From: an uncultured Alistipes sp.
GTDB lineage: Bacteria > Bacteroidota > Bacteroidia > Bacteroidales > Rikenellaceae
Assembly: GCA_937911745.1 (NCBI GenBank)
Contig: CALDPX010000007.1
Span: forward strand, 1-64,000
Direction of reading: 5' to 3'
Length of the DNA: 64,000 bases
Shown: piece after piece, positions 57,089-64,000 of the stretch
How the letters are laid out: each line of letters starts with the position of its first letter
How positions within the stretch are numbered: the first letter of the stretch is position 1
Position numbers and translations under genes: made by a program
The notes under the pieces: generated by a model
Database searches by the model: none
Told to the model about the DNA's origin: nothing
What the model saw: the letters and a program-made list of their open reading frames with translations, nothing else

Positions 57089-58030
57089 CTAAATCTCAAC
57101 CAATCCCCTGCCCTGCTTAACTATTGTACCATTGGCAAGGAGGTCGGTAGATATTTTGTCCAAAACACCATTGATAAAGGTGCTACTACCAAGGGTGCTG
57201 TAATACTTGGCAATCTCGATATACTCATCAAGCGTAACCTTTACAGGAATAGAATCAAAACCTACAAGTTCGGCAATGGCGGTAGTCATTATAACATTGT
57301 CCATGAGGGCGATACGCTCCACATCCCAATTTTTGGTATACTGTTCAACAATCCTAACATTATCCTCATAGTCCACAAGCGCACGGGCAAAAAGACGCTT
57401 GACAAACGCCTCGTCATCCTCGTTCTTATATTGAGAAAGAAGAGTAACTTCTCCACTTTTGCGCATACTGCCAATGGTACGAATAACCATTATGAGAATG
57501 AAGTCGAGGTCATCACTCCACATAATGGAACTCTCCTCCAATACATCAATGAGCATCTCGTCATCCTGCACGGTTTGGATGTAGAACTCCTCAACAAATC
57601 CCCTATCCTCGGCATAAGTATTCTTATCGGAGTTCATATACTCCTTGTAATAGTCAGCCTCGGTCATTTTATTATAGAGGTGTTTGATGAGTTCGGGGAA
57701 TTTTGCCCAGCCGAGTTTGCGCTCCACGAGCATATTATCCAAATCATCACTACCCTCCAACTGGGCAATGAGCGTATTATTTACAAATTTACGGTTGGGA
57801 TTGAGATCCTCTGCTGTTGGGAGGTGCTTTTTCAGACCTATCTCTATGCGCTCTTCGGCATAGCGTTTAACATCAACAATCAGCGAGAGAATGTGTGGAT
57901 AGAGGTCGTAAGATTTATCGATACCTTTCAGGAGGTTTTTCTCCTCGATAGCGACAGATTCGACAGCACCCGAAAGGTGTGCGTAGAGTGCTTTGAGAAC
58001 TTTAATTCGCAAAAATCTTCTGCTGAACAT
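57089..58030 (-). CDS. nusB: Transcription antitermination factor NusB, long form
   Basis: NusB binds boxA RNA with ribosomal protein S10 and helps rRNA transcription and late termination. The protein has 313 residues against 139 in E. coli. The NusB fold occupies the C-terminal part, about 170-300 (FVKRLFARALVDYEDN, ERIALMDNVIMTTAIAEL, VKVTLDEYIEIAKYYS and GSSTFINGVLDKI). The N-terminal half, starting MFSRRFLRIKVLKALYAH, is usual in Bacteroidetes and resembles a repeated NusB-like helical unit. It is the first gene of the nusB-DUF1573-yajC operon. Confidence 0.93.
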   Translation of the reverse strand: MFSRRFLRIKVLKALYAHLSGAVESVAIEEKNLLKGIDKSYDLYPHILSLIVDVKRYAEERIEIGLKKHLPTAEDLNPNRKFVNNTLIAQLEGSDDLDNMLVERKLGWAKFPELIKHLYNKMTEADYYKEYMNSDKNTYAEDRGFVEEFYIQTVQDDEMLIDVLEESSIMWSDDLDFILIMVIRTIGSMRKSGEVTLLSQYKNEDDEAFVKRLFARALVDYEDNVRIVEQYTKNWDVERIALMDNVIMTTAIAELVGFDSIPVKVTLDEYIEIAKYYSTLGSSTFINGVLDKISTDLLANGTIVKQGRGLVEI

Positions 58031-58065
58031 AGTGTAGGAACGTCTTGATGTTATTATTTCGGGCG

Positions 58066-58073
58066 CAAAGATA
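58066..58073 (-). promoter_or_regulatory. -7 box of nusB
   Basis: TATCTTTG on the minus strand, 35 bases before the start codon. Confidence 0.65.
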
Positions 58074-58079
58074 CCTATT

Positions 58080-58113
58080 AAAGTTGAAAATTGAAAGTTG
58101 AAAATTGAAAATT
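58080..58113. repeat. Heptamer array (AAAGTTG / AAAATTG)n
   Basis: Alternating AAAGTTG and AAAATTG units between the nusB promoter and the next terminator. Confidence 0.75.
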
Positions 58114-58128
58114 ATCACTCATTACGGG

Positions 58129-58161
58129 CAAAAAAATGGCGGGCAACCCTTAGCCCGCCAT
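58129..58161 (-). terminator. Intrinsic terminator after the CPBP gene
   Basis: ATGGCGGGC (58136-58144) pairs with GCCCGCCAT (58153-58161). The minus strand continues with a T-run of seven. Confidence 0.85.
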
Positions 58162-58165
58162 CTCT

Positions 58166-59089
58166 CTACTCTATTTCCGTATTGTCGCGCAGTACTCGGA
58201 ACATCCGCCACATAGCCCACAAGCAGACAAGTACCGAGAGTCCGTAGACAACCCAATAGAGCCAATCGGTGGGCACCACATCGCGTAGTGTGACATTTGC
58301 GGCATTGCCAAAGAGAGCCATTGTGGCGTAGGCAACAGCGTTGTTGATAGCGTGAATGATGATAACCGACAGCAAGGAGCGTGTTCTTAGGTATACATAA
58401 CCCAATATCAAGCCAACCACAAACGCATTAATAACCTGTACGGGAACGATGTGTATCACGCCAAACAGCAGTGCCGACACAATGAGTCCAATACCCCTAC
58501 CCCAACGCTCTGCACACGACTCGAAGATGAGCCCTCGGAAGAGTATTTCTTCGAGAATGGGTGCAGCAACGATAGTGGAAAGAATAGCCCAACCGCCCAA
58601 ACCTATGGTCTGTTGCACATTGTCGTACGCCTCGGTGGGAAGGAATCCCAAGAGTGGCTCAATGACGACACCCGAAGCCATCACAAGCACCACACCCCAA
58701 AGGACCATTGGCAGGTTTGTATGCCTGAGTCCCAGATGAATAGCCGTTCCACAACCCGCACGATGGCGCAACCATACAATAAATGCAATAGTAGGCAACA
58801 TCTGCACAAGGTAGTAGACGAAAGTGATGTCGGGCGTGAGGCTCTCAGCCCCACGCGCCTTCATCAGAACAACCGACAAAAAACTGCCGAGCAGAACCGA
58901 GAAAACAAAGACTCCCGCAGTGGCAAAAAAGTCCACCCAAGTGGGGAATTTGCGAGGTTTACGATGGGACATCGCAGACTCTTGTGGTGCACCATAAGAC
59001 GCATCACCCACATCCGTTTTTTCTACCTCCGCAGATGGCACTTCTACCCTCTGCAAAACATCTTGCTTCTCGTTGTTCTCGCTATTCAT
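58166..59089 (-). CDS. CPBP (CAAX) family intramembrane protease
   Basis: A 307-residue membrane protein with about eight helices after a hydrophilic N-terminus of 50 residues. The catalytic motif E180-E181-x3-R185 lies in APILEEILFRGLIF, and the His residues follow in FGVIHIVPV and LLSVIIIHAINNAVAY. This is the CPBP/Rce1 family of intramembrane glutamic proteases. Bacterial members act in peptide maturation or self-immunity, but no bacteriocin gene is near this one. It starts 31 bases after argF and ends in its own terminator. Confidence 0.9.
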   Translation of the reverse strand: MNSENNEKQDVLQRVEVPSAEVEKTDVGDASYGAPQESAMSHRKPRKFPTWVDFFATAGVFVFSVLLGSFLSVVLMKARGAESLTPDITFVYYLVQMLPTIAFIVWLRHRAGCGTAIHLGLRHTNLPMVLWGVVLVMASGVVIEPLLGFLPTEAYDNVQQTIGLGGWAILSTIVAAPILEEILFRGLIFESCAERWGRGIGLIVSALLFGVIHIVPVQVINAFVVGLILGYVYLRTRSLLSVIIIHAINNAVAYATMALFGNAANVTLRDVVPTDWLYWVVYGLSVLVCLWAMWRMFRVLRDNTEIE

Positions 59090-59120
59090 CTTTTACTTTA
59101 TATTAATCCGCCCAAAGAGC

Positions 59121-60119
59121 CTACTCTCCGAGAGTTGCAACCATCACTGCTTTGATGGTGTGCATACGGTTTTCTGCCTCGTCGAATACAATCGAGTGGC
59201 GGCTCTCGAACACCTCGTCGGTCACCTCCAACTCGGCTGCACCAAACTTGTCGTAAACCTCCTTACCAATGCGGGTTTTAAGGTCGTGGAATGCGGGCAG
59301 GCAGTGCATAAACTTAACCTCGGGGTTGCCCGTTGCGCGAATGACGTCCATATTAACTTGGTAGGGCATCATACATTCCAAGCGTTCTACCCAAGCCTCG
59401 TCGCTCTCGCCCATCGACACCCAAACGTCGGTGTAGAGGAAGTCGCAATCCTTCACAGCCTCTTTCACATCGTGAGTGATGGTAATTTTTGCGCCTGTCT
59501 CGGCAGCAATCTTCTGGCACTCCTCAACAAGCCAAGCCTCAGGCTCGTAGCCTGCGGGGCAAGCAGCGCGGAAATCTACACCCATCTTGGCACAACCAAC
59601 CATCAGCGAGTTGCCCATATTGTAGCGAGCATCGCCAAGGTAGCAGAATTTCATCTCGCCAAAAGGTTTGTTGCAGTGCTCCTGCATAGTGAGGAAGTCT
59701 GCTAAAATCTGCGTGGGATGGTACTCATTGGTAAGACCATTCCATACGGGGACATCGGCATAGTGTGCAAGTTCTTCCACGATAGACTGACCGTAACCAC
59801 GATACTCAATACCGTCAAACATTCTGCCAAGAACGCGAGCAGTGTCGGCAATACTCTCTTTTTTGCCCATCTGCGAGCCGCTGGGACCAAGATATGTAAC
59901 GTGTCCGCCCTGATCGTGAACTGCTACCTCGAAGGAGCAACGGGTGCGGGTGGAGTCCTTCTCAAAGAGAAGTACAATGTTCTTACCTACAAGATGTTGC
60001 TGCTCTTTACCTGCTTTCTTGTCAGCTTTGAGTTGGGCTGCCAAGTCAAGAAAAAAGCGAATCTCTGCGGGAGTAAAATCGAGCAATTTCAAAAAGTCTT
60101 TACCTTTCAATGATTCCAT
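59121..60119 (-). CDS. argF: Ornithine carbamoyltransferase
   Basis: Joins carbamoyl phosphate and ornithine to give citrulline, or runs backwards in arginine catabolism. The 332-residue protein has the carbamoyl phosphate site STRTR (56-60), the HPTQ motif (HPTQILADF near 133) and the ornithine loop HCLPAFHD near 273. The HCLP spelling marks the classical enzyme rather than the N-acetyl or N-succinylornithine enzyme known from Bacteroides. Length and the [18 protein letters not shown] block fit the long ArgF/ArcB type. No arginine deiminase or carbamate kinase gene is adjacent, so direction is open. Confidence 0.92.
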   Translation of the reverse strand: MESLKGKDFLKLLDFTPAEIRFFLDLAAQLKADKKAGKEQQHLVGKNIVLLFEKDSTRTRCSFEVAVHDQGGHVTYLGPSGSQMGKKESIADTARVLGRMFDGIEYRGYGQSIVEELAHYADVPVWNGLTNEYHPTQILADFLTMQEHCNKPFGEMKFCYLGDARYNMGNSLMVGCAKMGVDFRAACPAGYEPEAWLVEECQKIAAETGAKITITHDVKEAVKDCDFLYTDVWVSMGESDEAWVERLECMMPYQVNMDVIRATGNPEVKFMHCLPAFHDLKTRIGKEVYDKFGAAELEVTDEVFESRHSIVFDEAENRMHTIKAVMVATLGE

Positions 60120-60196
60120 AGTAAAATGTGTTATTTAAGTTAATGTTTTGAGTGAATAGTCGATTCGTTTTGGAGTGTATGCTCCATTTCCAACCT

Positions 60197-60204
60197 CAAA
60201 TATA
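60197..60204 (-). promoter_or_regulatory. -7 box of argF
   Basis: TATATTTG on the minus strand, 78 bases before the argF start. Confidence 0.6.
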
Positions 60205-60247
60205 TGTATTTTATCCGAAACAATATCTATTTTTCAAAGAAAAATAC

Positions 60248-60255
60248 TACATTTG
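60248..60255 (+). promoter_or_regulatory. -7 box of parA
   Basis: TACATTTG, 24 bases before the parA start; divergent from the argF promoter. Confidence 0.65.
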
Positions 60256-60278
60256 CATTGTAATTAAAATGGGATATT

Positions 60279-61043
60279 ATGGGTAAAATTATAGCACTTG
60301 CCAATCAGAAGGGAGGCGTAGGTAAGACAACAACGGCCATTAACCTTGCCGCAAACCTCGCCATTATGGGCAAAAAGATACTGCTTGTGGATGCCGATCC
60401 GCAGGCAAATGCCACTTCGGGCTTAGGTTTCGACATCCGCAACGAGGGCATCTATGAGTGCATAGTTGGTAAGCGCAAAGCCGAAGAGGTTATACTGCAA
60501 AGCGAGGATATCAAGAAACTATCAGTGTTGCCTTCGAGCATCAACCTTGTAGGTGCCGATGCCGAACTCGCATCGCTCTCGGATGGTCACTACCGCATCA
60601 AAAAGGTTATTGATGAGGTTAGGGACAACTACGACTATATCTTCATTGACTGCTCCCCCAGTCTCGGCTTTACGACCGTCAATGCTTTGGTTGCTTCCGA
60701 CTCGGTACTCATTCCCGTACAGTGTGGTTACTTTGCTTTGGAGGGCTTGGGCAAATTGCTCAATACCATAAAGATGGTCAAAGGCAAACTCAACCCATCG
60801 TTGGAGATTGAGGGCTTTGTGATGACTATGTATTCTCGCTCGCGCCTGGCCAATCAGGTCACCTTCGAGGTCAAGGAGCACTTCAAGCACCTTACATACG
60901 ACACCATAATCTCGCGTAGCGTAAGGCTCGATGAGGCTCCTTCGCACGGCATTCCCGTGATACTCCACGATGCCGCCTCTTCGGGCAGCAAGTGCTATAT
61001 GGAACTCGCCAAAGAGTTCCTAAGGCGCAATAGAAAGAAGTAG
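60279..61043 (+). CDS. parA: Chromosome partitioning ATPase ParA (Soj)
   Basis: Walker-type ATPase that moves ParB-bound origin regions. The 254-residue protein has the deviant Walker A KGGVGKT (residues 11-17), DADPQANAT near 40-48 (Walker A') and FIDCSPSLG (Walker B). The short length without an N-terminal DNA-binding domain marks it as the chromosomal type. It is the first gene of parA-parB-DUF5683-mltD. Confidence 0.95.
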   Translation: MGKIIALANQKGGVGKTTTAINLAANLAIMGKKILLVDADPQANATSGLGFDIRNEGIYECIVGKRKAEEVILQSEDIKKLSVLPSSINLVGADAELASLSDGHYRIKKVIDEVRDNYDYIFIDCSPSLGFTTVNALVASDSVLIPVQCGYFALEGLGKLLNTIKMVKGKLNPSLEIEGFVMTMYSRSRLANQVTFEVKEHFKHLTYDTIISRSVRLDEAPSHGIPVILHDAASSGSKCYMELAKEFLRRNRKK

Positions 61044-61072
61044 AAACACGTTACAATATAAAGACAAAAATT

Positions 61073-61942
61073 ATGAAGAAACATACAGGTCTTGGTCGCG
61101 GCTTAGGCGCCATTCTCGAAGCCGAAAATTATATCGAAAACCTCCCTGCCGTAAGTCGTATGGAGGAGTTGGAGGTGGAGAGCATTATTCCCAATCCCAA
61201 GCAACCTCGCACCATTTTTGATGATGATGCGCTGGAAGAGTTGGCAGACTCCATTGCCACTCTGGGACTCATCCAGCCCATAACGGTGCGCCGCGAGGAT
61301 GATGGAAAGTATATCATCATCAGTGGCGAGAGGCGTTGGAGGGCTTCGAGGCTTGCGGGCAGAAAGACCATTGCCGCCTACATCCGCGAGGCAGACGACA
61401 AGGAGTTGCACGAAATGGCTTTGGTGGAGAACATCCAGCGTCAGGATCTCAATGCTATGGAGATTGCCATTTCGCTCCAAAGACTCATTGACGAGTGTGG
61501 CGTAACACAAGAGATGGTGGCACAGCGTGTGGGCAAGAAACGCTCTACGGTAGCCAACTATCTTCGCCTTGTGCAGATGTGCCCCGAGGTGCAGGCTGCC
61601 CTCAAAGAGAACCAAATCTCAATGGGACACGCCAAGGCTATTGCCGGCGCACCCGAGGAGGCTCAGCCCGCGCTCGTGAGGAAAGTTGTCAAAAAGGAAC
61701 TCTCGGTGAGGGCTACTGAGGCTCTTGTGAAAAAAATCTCCGAGGCAAAACCCGCCACTGCGGAGCAGGAAGAGGAGTTTCCTGAGATCTACACCAGAGT
61801 GGTAGAGAGGTTGTCGCCACTGATGGGCGAAAATATAAAAATTAAACGTTCGGCAGATGGCTCGGGCAAAATAATAATCGGCTTTTCGAGCGACAAGGAG
61901 ATTGCTTCGTTGGTAGAACGACTCGAAAGGCTTGGCAAATAG
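61073..61942 (+). CDS. parB: Chromosome partitioning protein ParB
   Basis: CTP-dependent clamp that loads at parS sites. The 289-residue protein begins MKKHTGLGRGLGAIL, the ParA-contacting tail. It then has the ParB/Srx fold with the CTP-binding GERRWRASRLAG near 82-93 and ENIQRQDLNAMEIA near 122, a helix-turn-helix (VTQEMVAQRVGKKRSTVANYLRL), and a C-terminal dimer part. I see no good parS palindrome (TGTTnCACGTGnAACA) in the window. Confidence 0.95.
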   Translation: MKKHTGLGRGLGAILEAENYIENLPAVSRMEELEVESIIPNPKQPRTIFDDDALEELADSIATLGLIQPITVRREDDGKYIIISGERRWRASRLAGRKTIAAYIREADDKELHEMALVENIQRQDLNAMEIAISLQRLIDECGVTQEMVAQRVGKKRSTVANYLRLVQMCPEVQAALKENQISMGHAKAIAGAPEEAQPALVRKVVKKELSVRATEALVKKISEAKPATAEQEEEFPEIYTRVVERLSPLMGENIKIKRSADGSGKIIIGFSSDKEIASLVERLERLGK

Positions 61943-61945
61943 ATT

Positions 61946-63184
61946 ATGAGATTTACAAAAGGTGTCATATTGAGAAGTGTTGTGATGGTGGTCCTTGCCG
62001 CCCTCCTGCCTTCTATGCTTTTTGCCCAACAACAAGGCGACAACCCCGTAGAGGAAAAGAGCAAAAAGCGCAAAAAGAAGGAGGTTGTGGCAATTGCCGA
62101 CTTCACGCAGGGTTTCAGTGTGAGGGGTGGCGAAAGGATTATGCCCGCCGTACGCACTCCCGAACAAGATTCGTTGGAGGTGGTAGAACTTAGCCGATTG
62201 ATTGACTCTTTGGTGGTGGCACGCGAGAGTTTGTTGCCCGAGGACACAACGGCACTCTCAAACGCATCTGCACGCATCGACTCGCTTATTGCAAGGCGCA
62301 CCACCCTACTCCCCGCCGAAATCACAGACACCCTTGCCACCGACCTCGACTCGCTGGCGACAGACACTCTGAAAAAGCAGCGTTATAATTGGTTCTTCCG
62401 CGATTCGCTGTCGCTCACACCAACAACCCTTGCGAGTGTCGTACTGCCCGGTTTTGCACAATTCTACGAAGAGAAATACTGGAAGATACCGCTCGAATAT
62501 GCAATGGTCGGACTGCCACTGTGGGCAGGCTTAGAGCAGAACAAAAAATATCTCAGTTACAAGGCGGAGTTCGACAAGTTGGCAGCCTCGGGTGCTTCAC
62601 AGTCGGAACGCACCCCTGTGCAGACCAAAATGCTCAAACACCAAAACTACCGCACACTGCTCATCGGTGCCGCGGCGGCATCTTTTATGGGCTTTTTGGT
62701 GGATGGTGTAATCAATTTCCCATCGGATATGAGCGACATTCAGAAAGCCTCCACTCTATCGTTTGTCTGCCCTGGTGCAGGACAAATATATAATGGTAGT
62801 TATTGGAAAGTGCCCATTGTGGTGGTAGGTATGGCTTCGATGATATACGTCATTGACTGGAACCAAAGGGGATACACCCGTTTCAAAACCGCCTACGACC
62901 TCGCAACAGATGGAGATGACTCCACCATCAGCGAGTTTCCATACACGCCCGAGGAGTCGTTGCGTTCAATAAAGAACTCCTACCGCCGTAACCGCGACTT
63001 GGCAATCATCGGTACGGTAGCGGTCTACTTGGTGCAGGTGGCAGACGCACATATCGATGCCCATATGCAGGCTTATGATATCAGCGACAACCTATCTATG
63101 AAAATCGAGCCACAAATCACGCAAACCATTAGTCCGCAGGGCGTTACCAACAATTTCGGCTTTAACCTTACGATGAATTTTTAG
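61946..63184 (+). CDS. DUF5683 domain membrane protein
   Basis: A 412-residue protein whose ATG is 3 bases after the parB stop. A signal-like N-terminal helix (about 12-28) leads into a basic patch KSKKRKKKE and a hydrophilic linker to about residue 135. The DUF5683 part follows (about 145-375): LPGFAQFYEEKYWKIP near 170 and CPGAGQIYNGSYWKVP near 275 are its two similar P-G-x-x-Q-x-Y blocks. Several membrane helices lie around them. The family is found in this operon throughout Bacteroidetes and has no assigned function; envelope growth is a guess from the neighbouring mltD. Confidence 0.85.
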   Translation: MRFTKGVILRSVVMVVLAALLPSMLFAQQQGDNPVEEKSKKRKKKEVVAIADFTQGFSVRGGERIMPAVRTPEQDSLEVVELSRLIDSLVVARESLLPEDTTALSNASARIDSLIARRTTLLPAEITDTLATDLDSLATDTLKKQRYNWFFRDSLSLTPTTLASVVLPGFAQFYEEKYWKIPLEYAMVGLPLWAGLEQNKKYLSYKAEFDKLAASGASQSERTPVQTKMLKHQNYRTLLIGAAAASFMGFLVDGVINFPSDMSDIQKASTLSFVCPGAGQIYNGSYWKVPIVVVGMASMIYVIDWNQRGYTRFKTAYDLATDGDDSTISEFPYTPEESLRSIKNSYRRNRDLAIIGTVAVYLVQVADAHIDAHMQAYDISDNLSMKIEPQITQTISPQGVTNNFGFNLTMNF

Positions 63185-63189
63185 TGTAG

Positions 63190-64000
63190 ATGACACTCCG
63201 ACACCTCCTTGCACTATTTTGCACCGCACTTGCCACCACACTTACAGTGGCGCAAGAGCCTATACTCACACCCGAAGAAAACGACACAAATCCCGAGATG
63301 AGCCTTGACGAGAAGTTGTCTATGCCTCGGCTCGATTCGATGCTCATTGCGTGGAGTCAGCGTCAGAGCGAATTGGCGAGCGAAAAACTCCTCAACCCTC
63401 TCATCTTGGCTGACACCATAGACCTCCCCGCAAGCGACATCCCCGACTCGGTATATGTGGAGCGATTGAAAGCCATCGGCTCGGCAATACCGATGTCCTA
63501 TAACGACGTTGTGAGGAAATATATCATCTCATACACCACACGCCACCGCAACCACATAAGTACCATCTTGGGGCGTTCACTCTACTATTTTCCCCTCTTC
63601 GAGGCAGAACTTGACGCACAAGGGTTGCCTCTGGAACTAAGGATGTTGCCCGTCATCGAGTCCTCACTCGTTCCGAAGGCTCGCTCGAAGGTTGGTGCAT
63701 CGGGTTTGTGGCAGTTTATGTACGGCACAGGCAAAGGCTACGGCTTGGAGGTAACTTCCTTCATCGACCAACGCTTCGACCCTGTTTTGTCCACCAAGGC
63801 AGCCTGCCGACACCTCAAATACCTCTACGATGTATATGGCGATTGGGAACTTGCGCTGGCAGCATACAACTGTGGTGCGGGCAAGGTAAATAAGGCTCTG
63901 CGCAGGGTGGAAGACAAGAATGCTGGATTTTGGGATATCTACCCCTACCTGACTCCCGAGACAAGGGGTTACGTTCCTGCATTCATAGCCACCACCTACG
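63190..64000 (+). CDS. mltD: Membrane-bound lytic murein transglycosylase D (3' end outside window)
   Basis: Cuts the MurNAc-GlcNAc bond of peptidoglycan with formation of an anhydro end. The frame is open to the end of the window (270 codons seen). It starts with a signal peptide (1-17). The GH23 lysozyme-like domain begins near residue 135: LPLELRMLPVIESS carries catalytic Glu157, followed by GASGLWQFM, and AAYNCGAGKVNKAL near 225. LysM repeats expected at the C-terminus lie beyond the edge. The start is 5 bases after the DUF5683 stop, so it is translated from the par operon. Confidence 0.9.
   Translation, partial: MTLRHLLALFCTALATTLTVAQEPILTPEENDTNPEMSLDEKLSMPRLDSMLIAWSQRQSELASEKLLNPLILADTIDLPASDIPDSVYVERLKAIGSAIPMSYNDVVRKYIISYTTRHRNHISTILGRSLYYFPLFEAELDAQGLPLELRMLPVIESSLVPKARSKVGASGLWQFMYGTGKGYGLEVTSFIDQRFDPVLSTKAACRHLKYLYDVYGDWELALAAYNCGAGKVNKALRRVEDKNAGFWDIYPYLTPETRGYVPAFIATTY

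Noticed and set aside
58166..59089. Bacteriocin immunity or maturation role for the CPBP protease
   Set aside because: There is no precursor peptide, ABC exporter or double-glycine leader nearby; the neighbours are argF and nusB.
61020..61073. parS site between parA and parB (AAACACGTTACA)
   Set aside because: It shares only a CACGT core and is not the 16-bp palindrome TGTTnCACGTGnAACA. I see no acceptable parS in the window.

Overview
The window looks like chromosomal DNA of a member of the order Bacteroidales, most plausibly a gut Rikenellaceae species (Alistipes or a close relative); the family guess is inference. Evidence for the phylum is direct. Most genes that have a visible promoter carry the Bacteroidetes -7 box TAnnTTTG, there are few Shine-Dalgarno sequences, and several gene orders are typical of the group: nusB-DUF1573-yajC, parA-parB-DUF5683-mltD, lptE-TPR-secG and a TonB-dependent receptor followed by a GLPGLI protein. 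There is no phage, plasmid, insertion sequence, rRNA operon or CRISPR array. The content is mostly housekeeping and metabolic, separated by unusually repeat-rich intergenic DNA.

Layout. 0.3-3 kb: a CDP-alcohol phosphatidyltransferase, a GtrA-acyltransferase fusion and a DUF2147 protein. 3-4.5 kb (minus): miaA and a pRiA4b ORF-3-like gene. 5.0-5.2 kb: a structured small RNA resembling 6S RNA. 5.2-6.5 kb: three small envelope proteins, including a CD225/dispanin plus DUF2752 pair. 6.9-9.6 kb: rho with a long insert carrying AT-hook-like motifs, and an S1/P1 nuclease, then tRNA-Gly(CCC). 10-12.4 kb: a lipoprotein behind a likely sigma-54 promoter, a frameshifted surface-protein gene, and a thioesterase gene with a decayed partial copy. 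12.5-16.7 kb: tsaC, yebC, speA and an HU-like membrane protein. 16.9-19.5 kb: sigma-54 activator, lptE, TPR protein, secG. 19.6-25.8 kb: a Sel1-repeat/barrel protein, a PAP2-like protein with rpoN, and asnS. 26-31 kb: DUF4954, tryptophanase, a catalytically dead GH2-like protein, rlmH. 31-41.7 kb: serine hydrolase, dsbD, OPT transporter, pepT, DUF4923, C1 aminopeptidase, sdaA. 41.9-48.5 kb: lon, glgB, POT transporter. 48.9-55.5 kb: TonB receptor with GLPGLI protein, and an MBL hydrolase with a B12 radical-SAM enzyme. 55.6 kb: tRNA-Pro(CGG). 56-60 kb (minus): yajC, DUF1573, nusB, CPBP protease, ornithine carbamoyltransferase. 60-64 kb: parA, parB, DUF5683 and mltD, the last cut by the window edge.

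Physiology. OPT and POT peptide importers, peptidase T, a secreted C1 aminopeptidase, serine dehydratase, tryptophanase, ornithine carbamoyltransferase and arginine decarboxylase together suggest a peptide- and amino-acid-fermenting anaerobe that also stores glycogen (glgB). RpoN, its activator and one good -24/-12 promoter lie within 14 kb of each other.

The least explained material is intergenic. A family of about 120-bp elements has long terminal inverted repeats (AAAAACGCA...TTTTTGTGCC) around an inner hairpin whose stems covary between copies while a CCGCAG/TGAGGA internal loop stays constant. Their GGTGCA ends repeatedly sit on the stop codon of the neighbouring gene. A second dispersed module (TAAGCCTTAGGACTATTGACGTTAGAC), period-7 tandem arrays, and long perfect terminator hairpins built across stop codons complete the picture.
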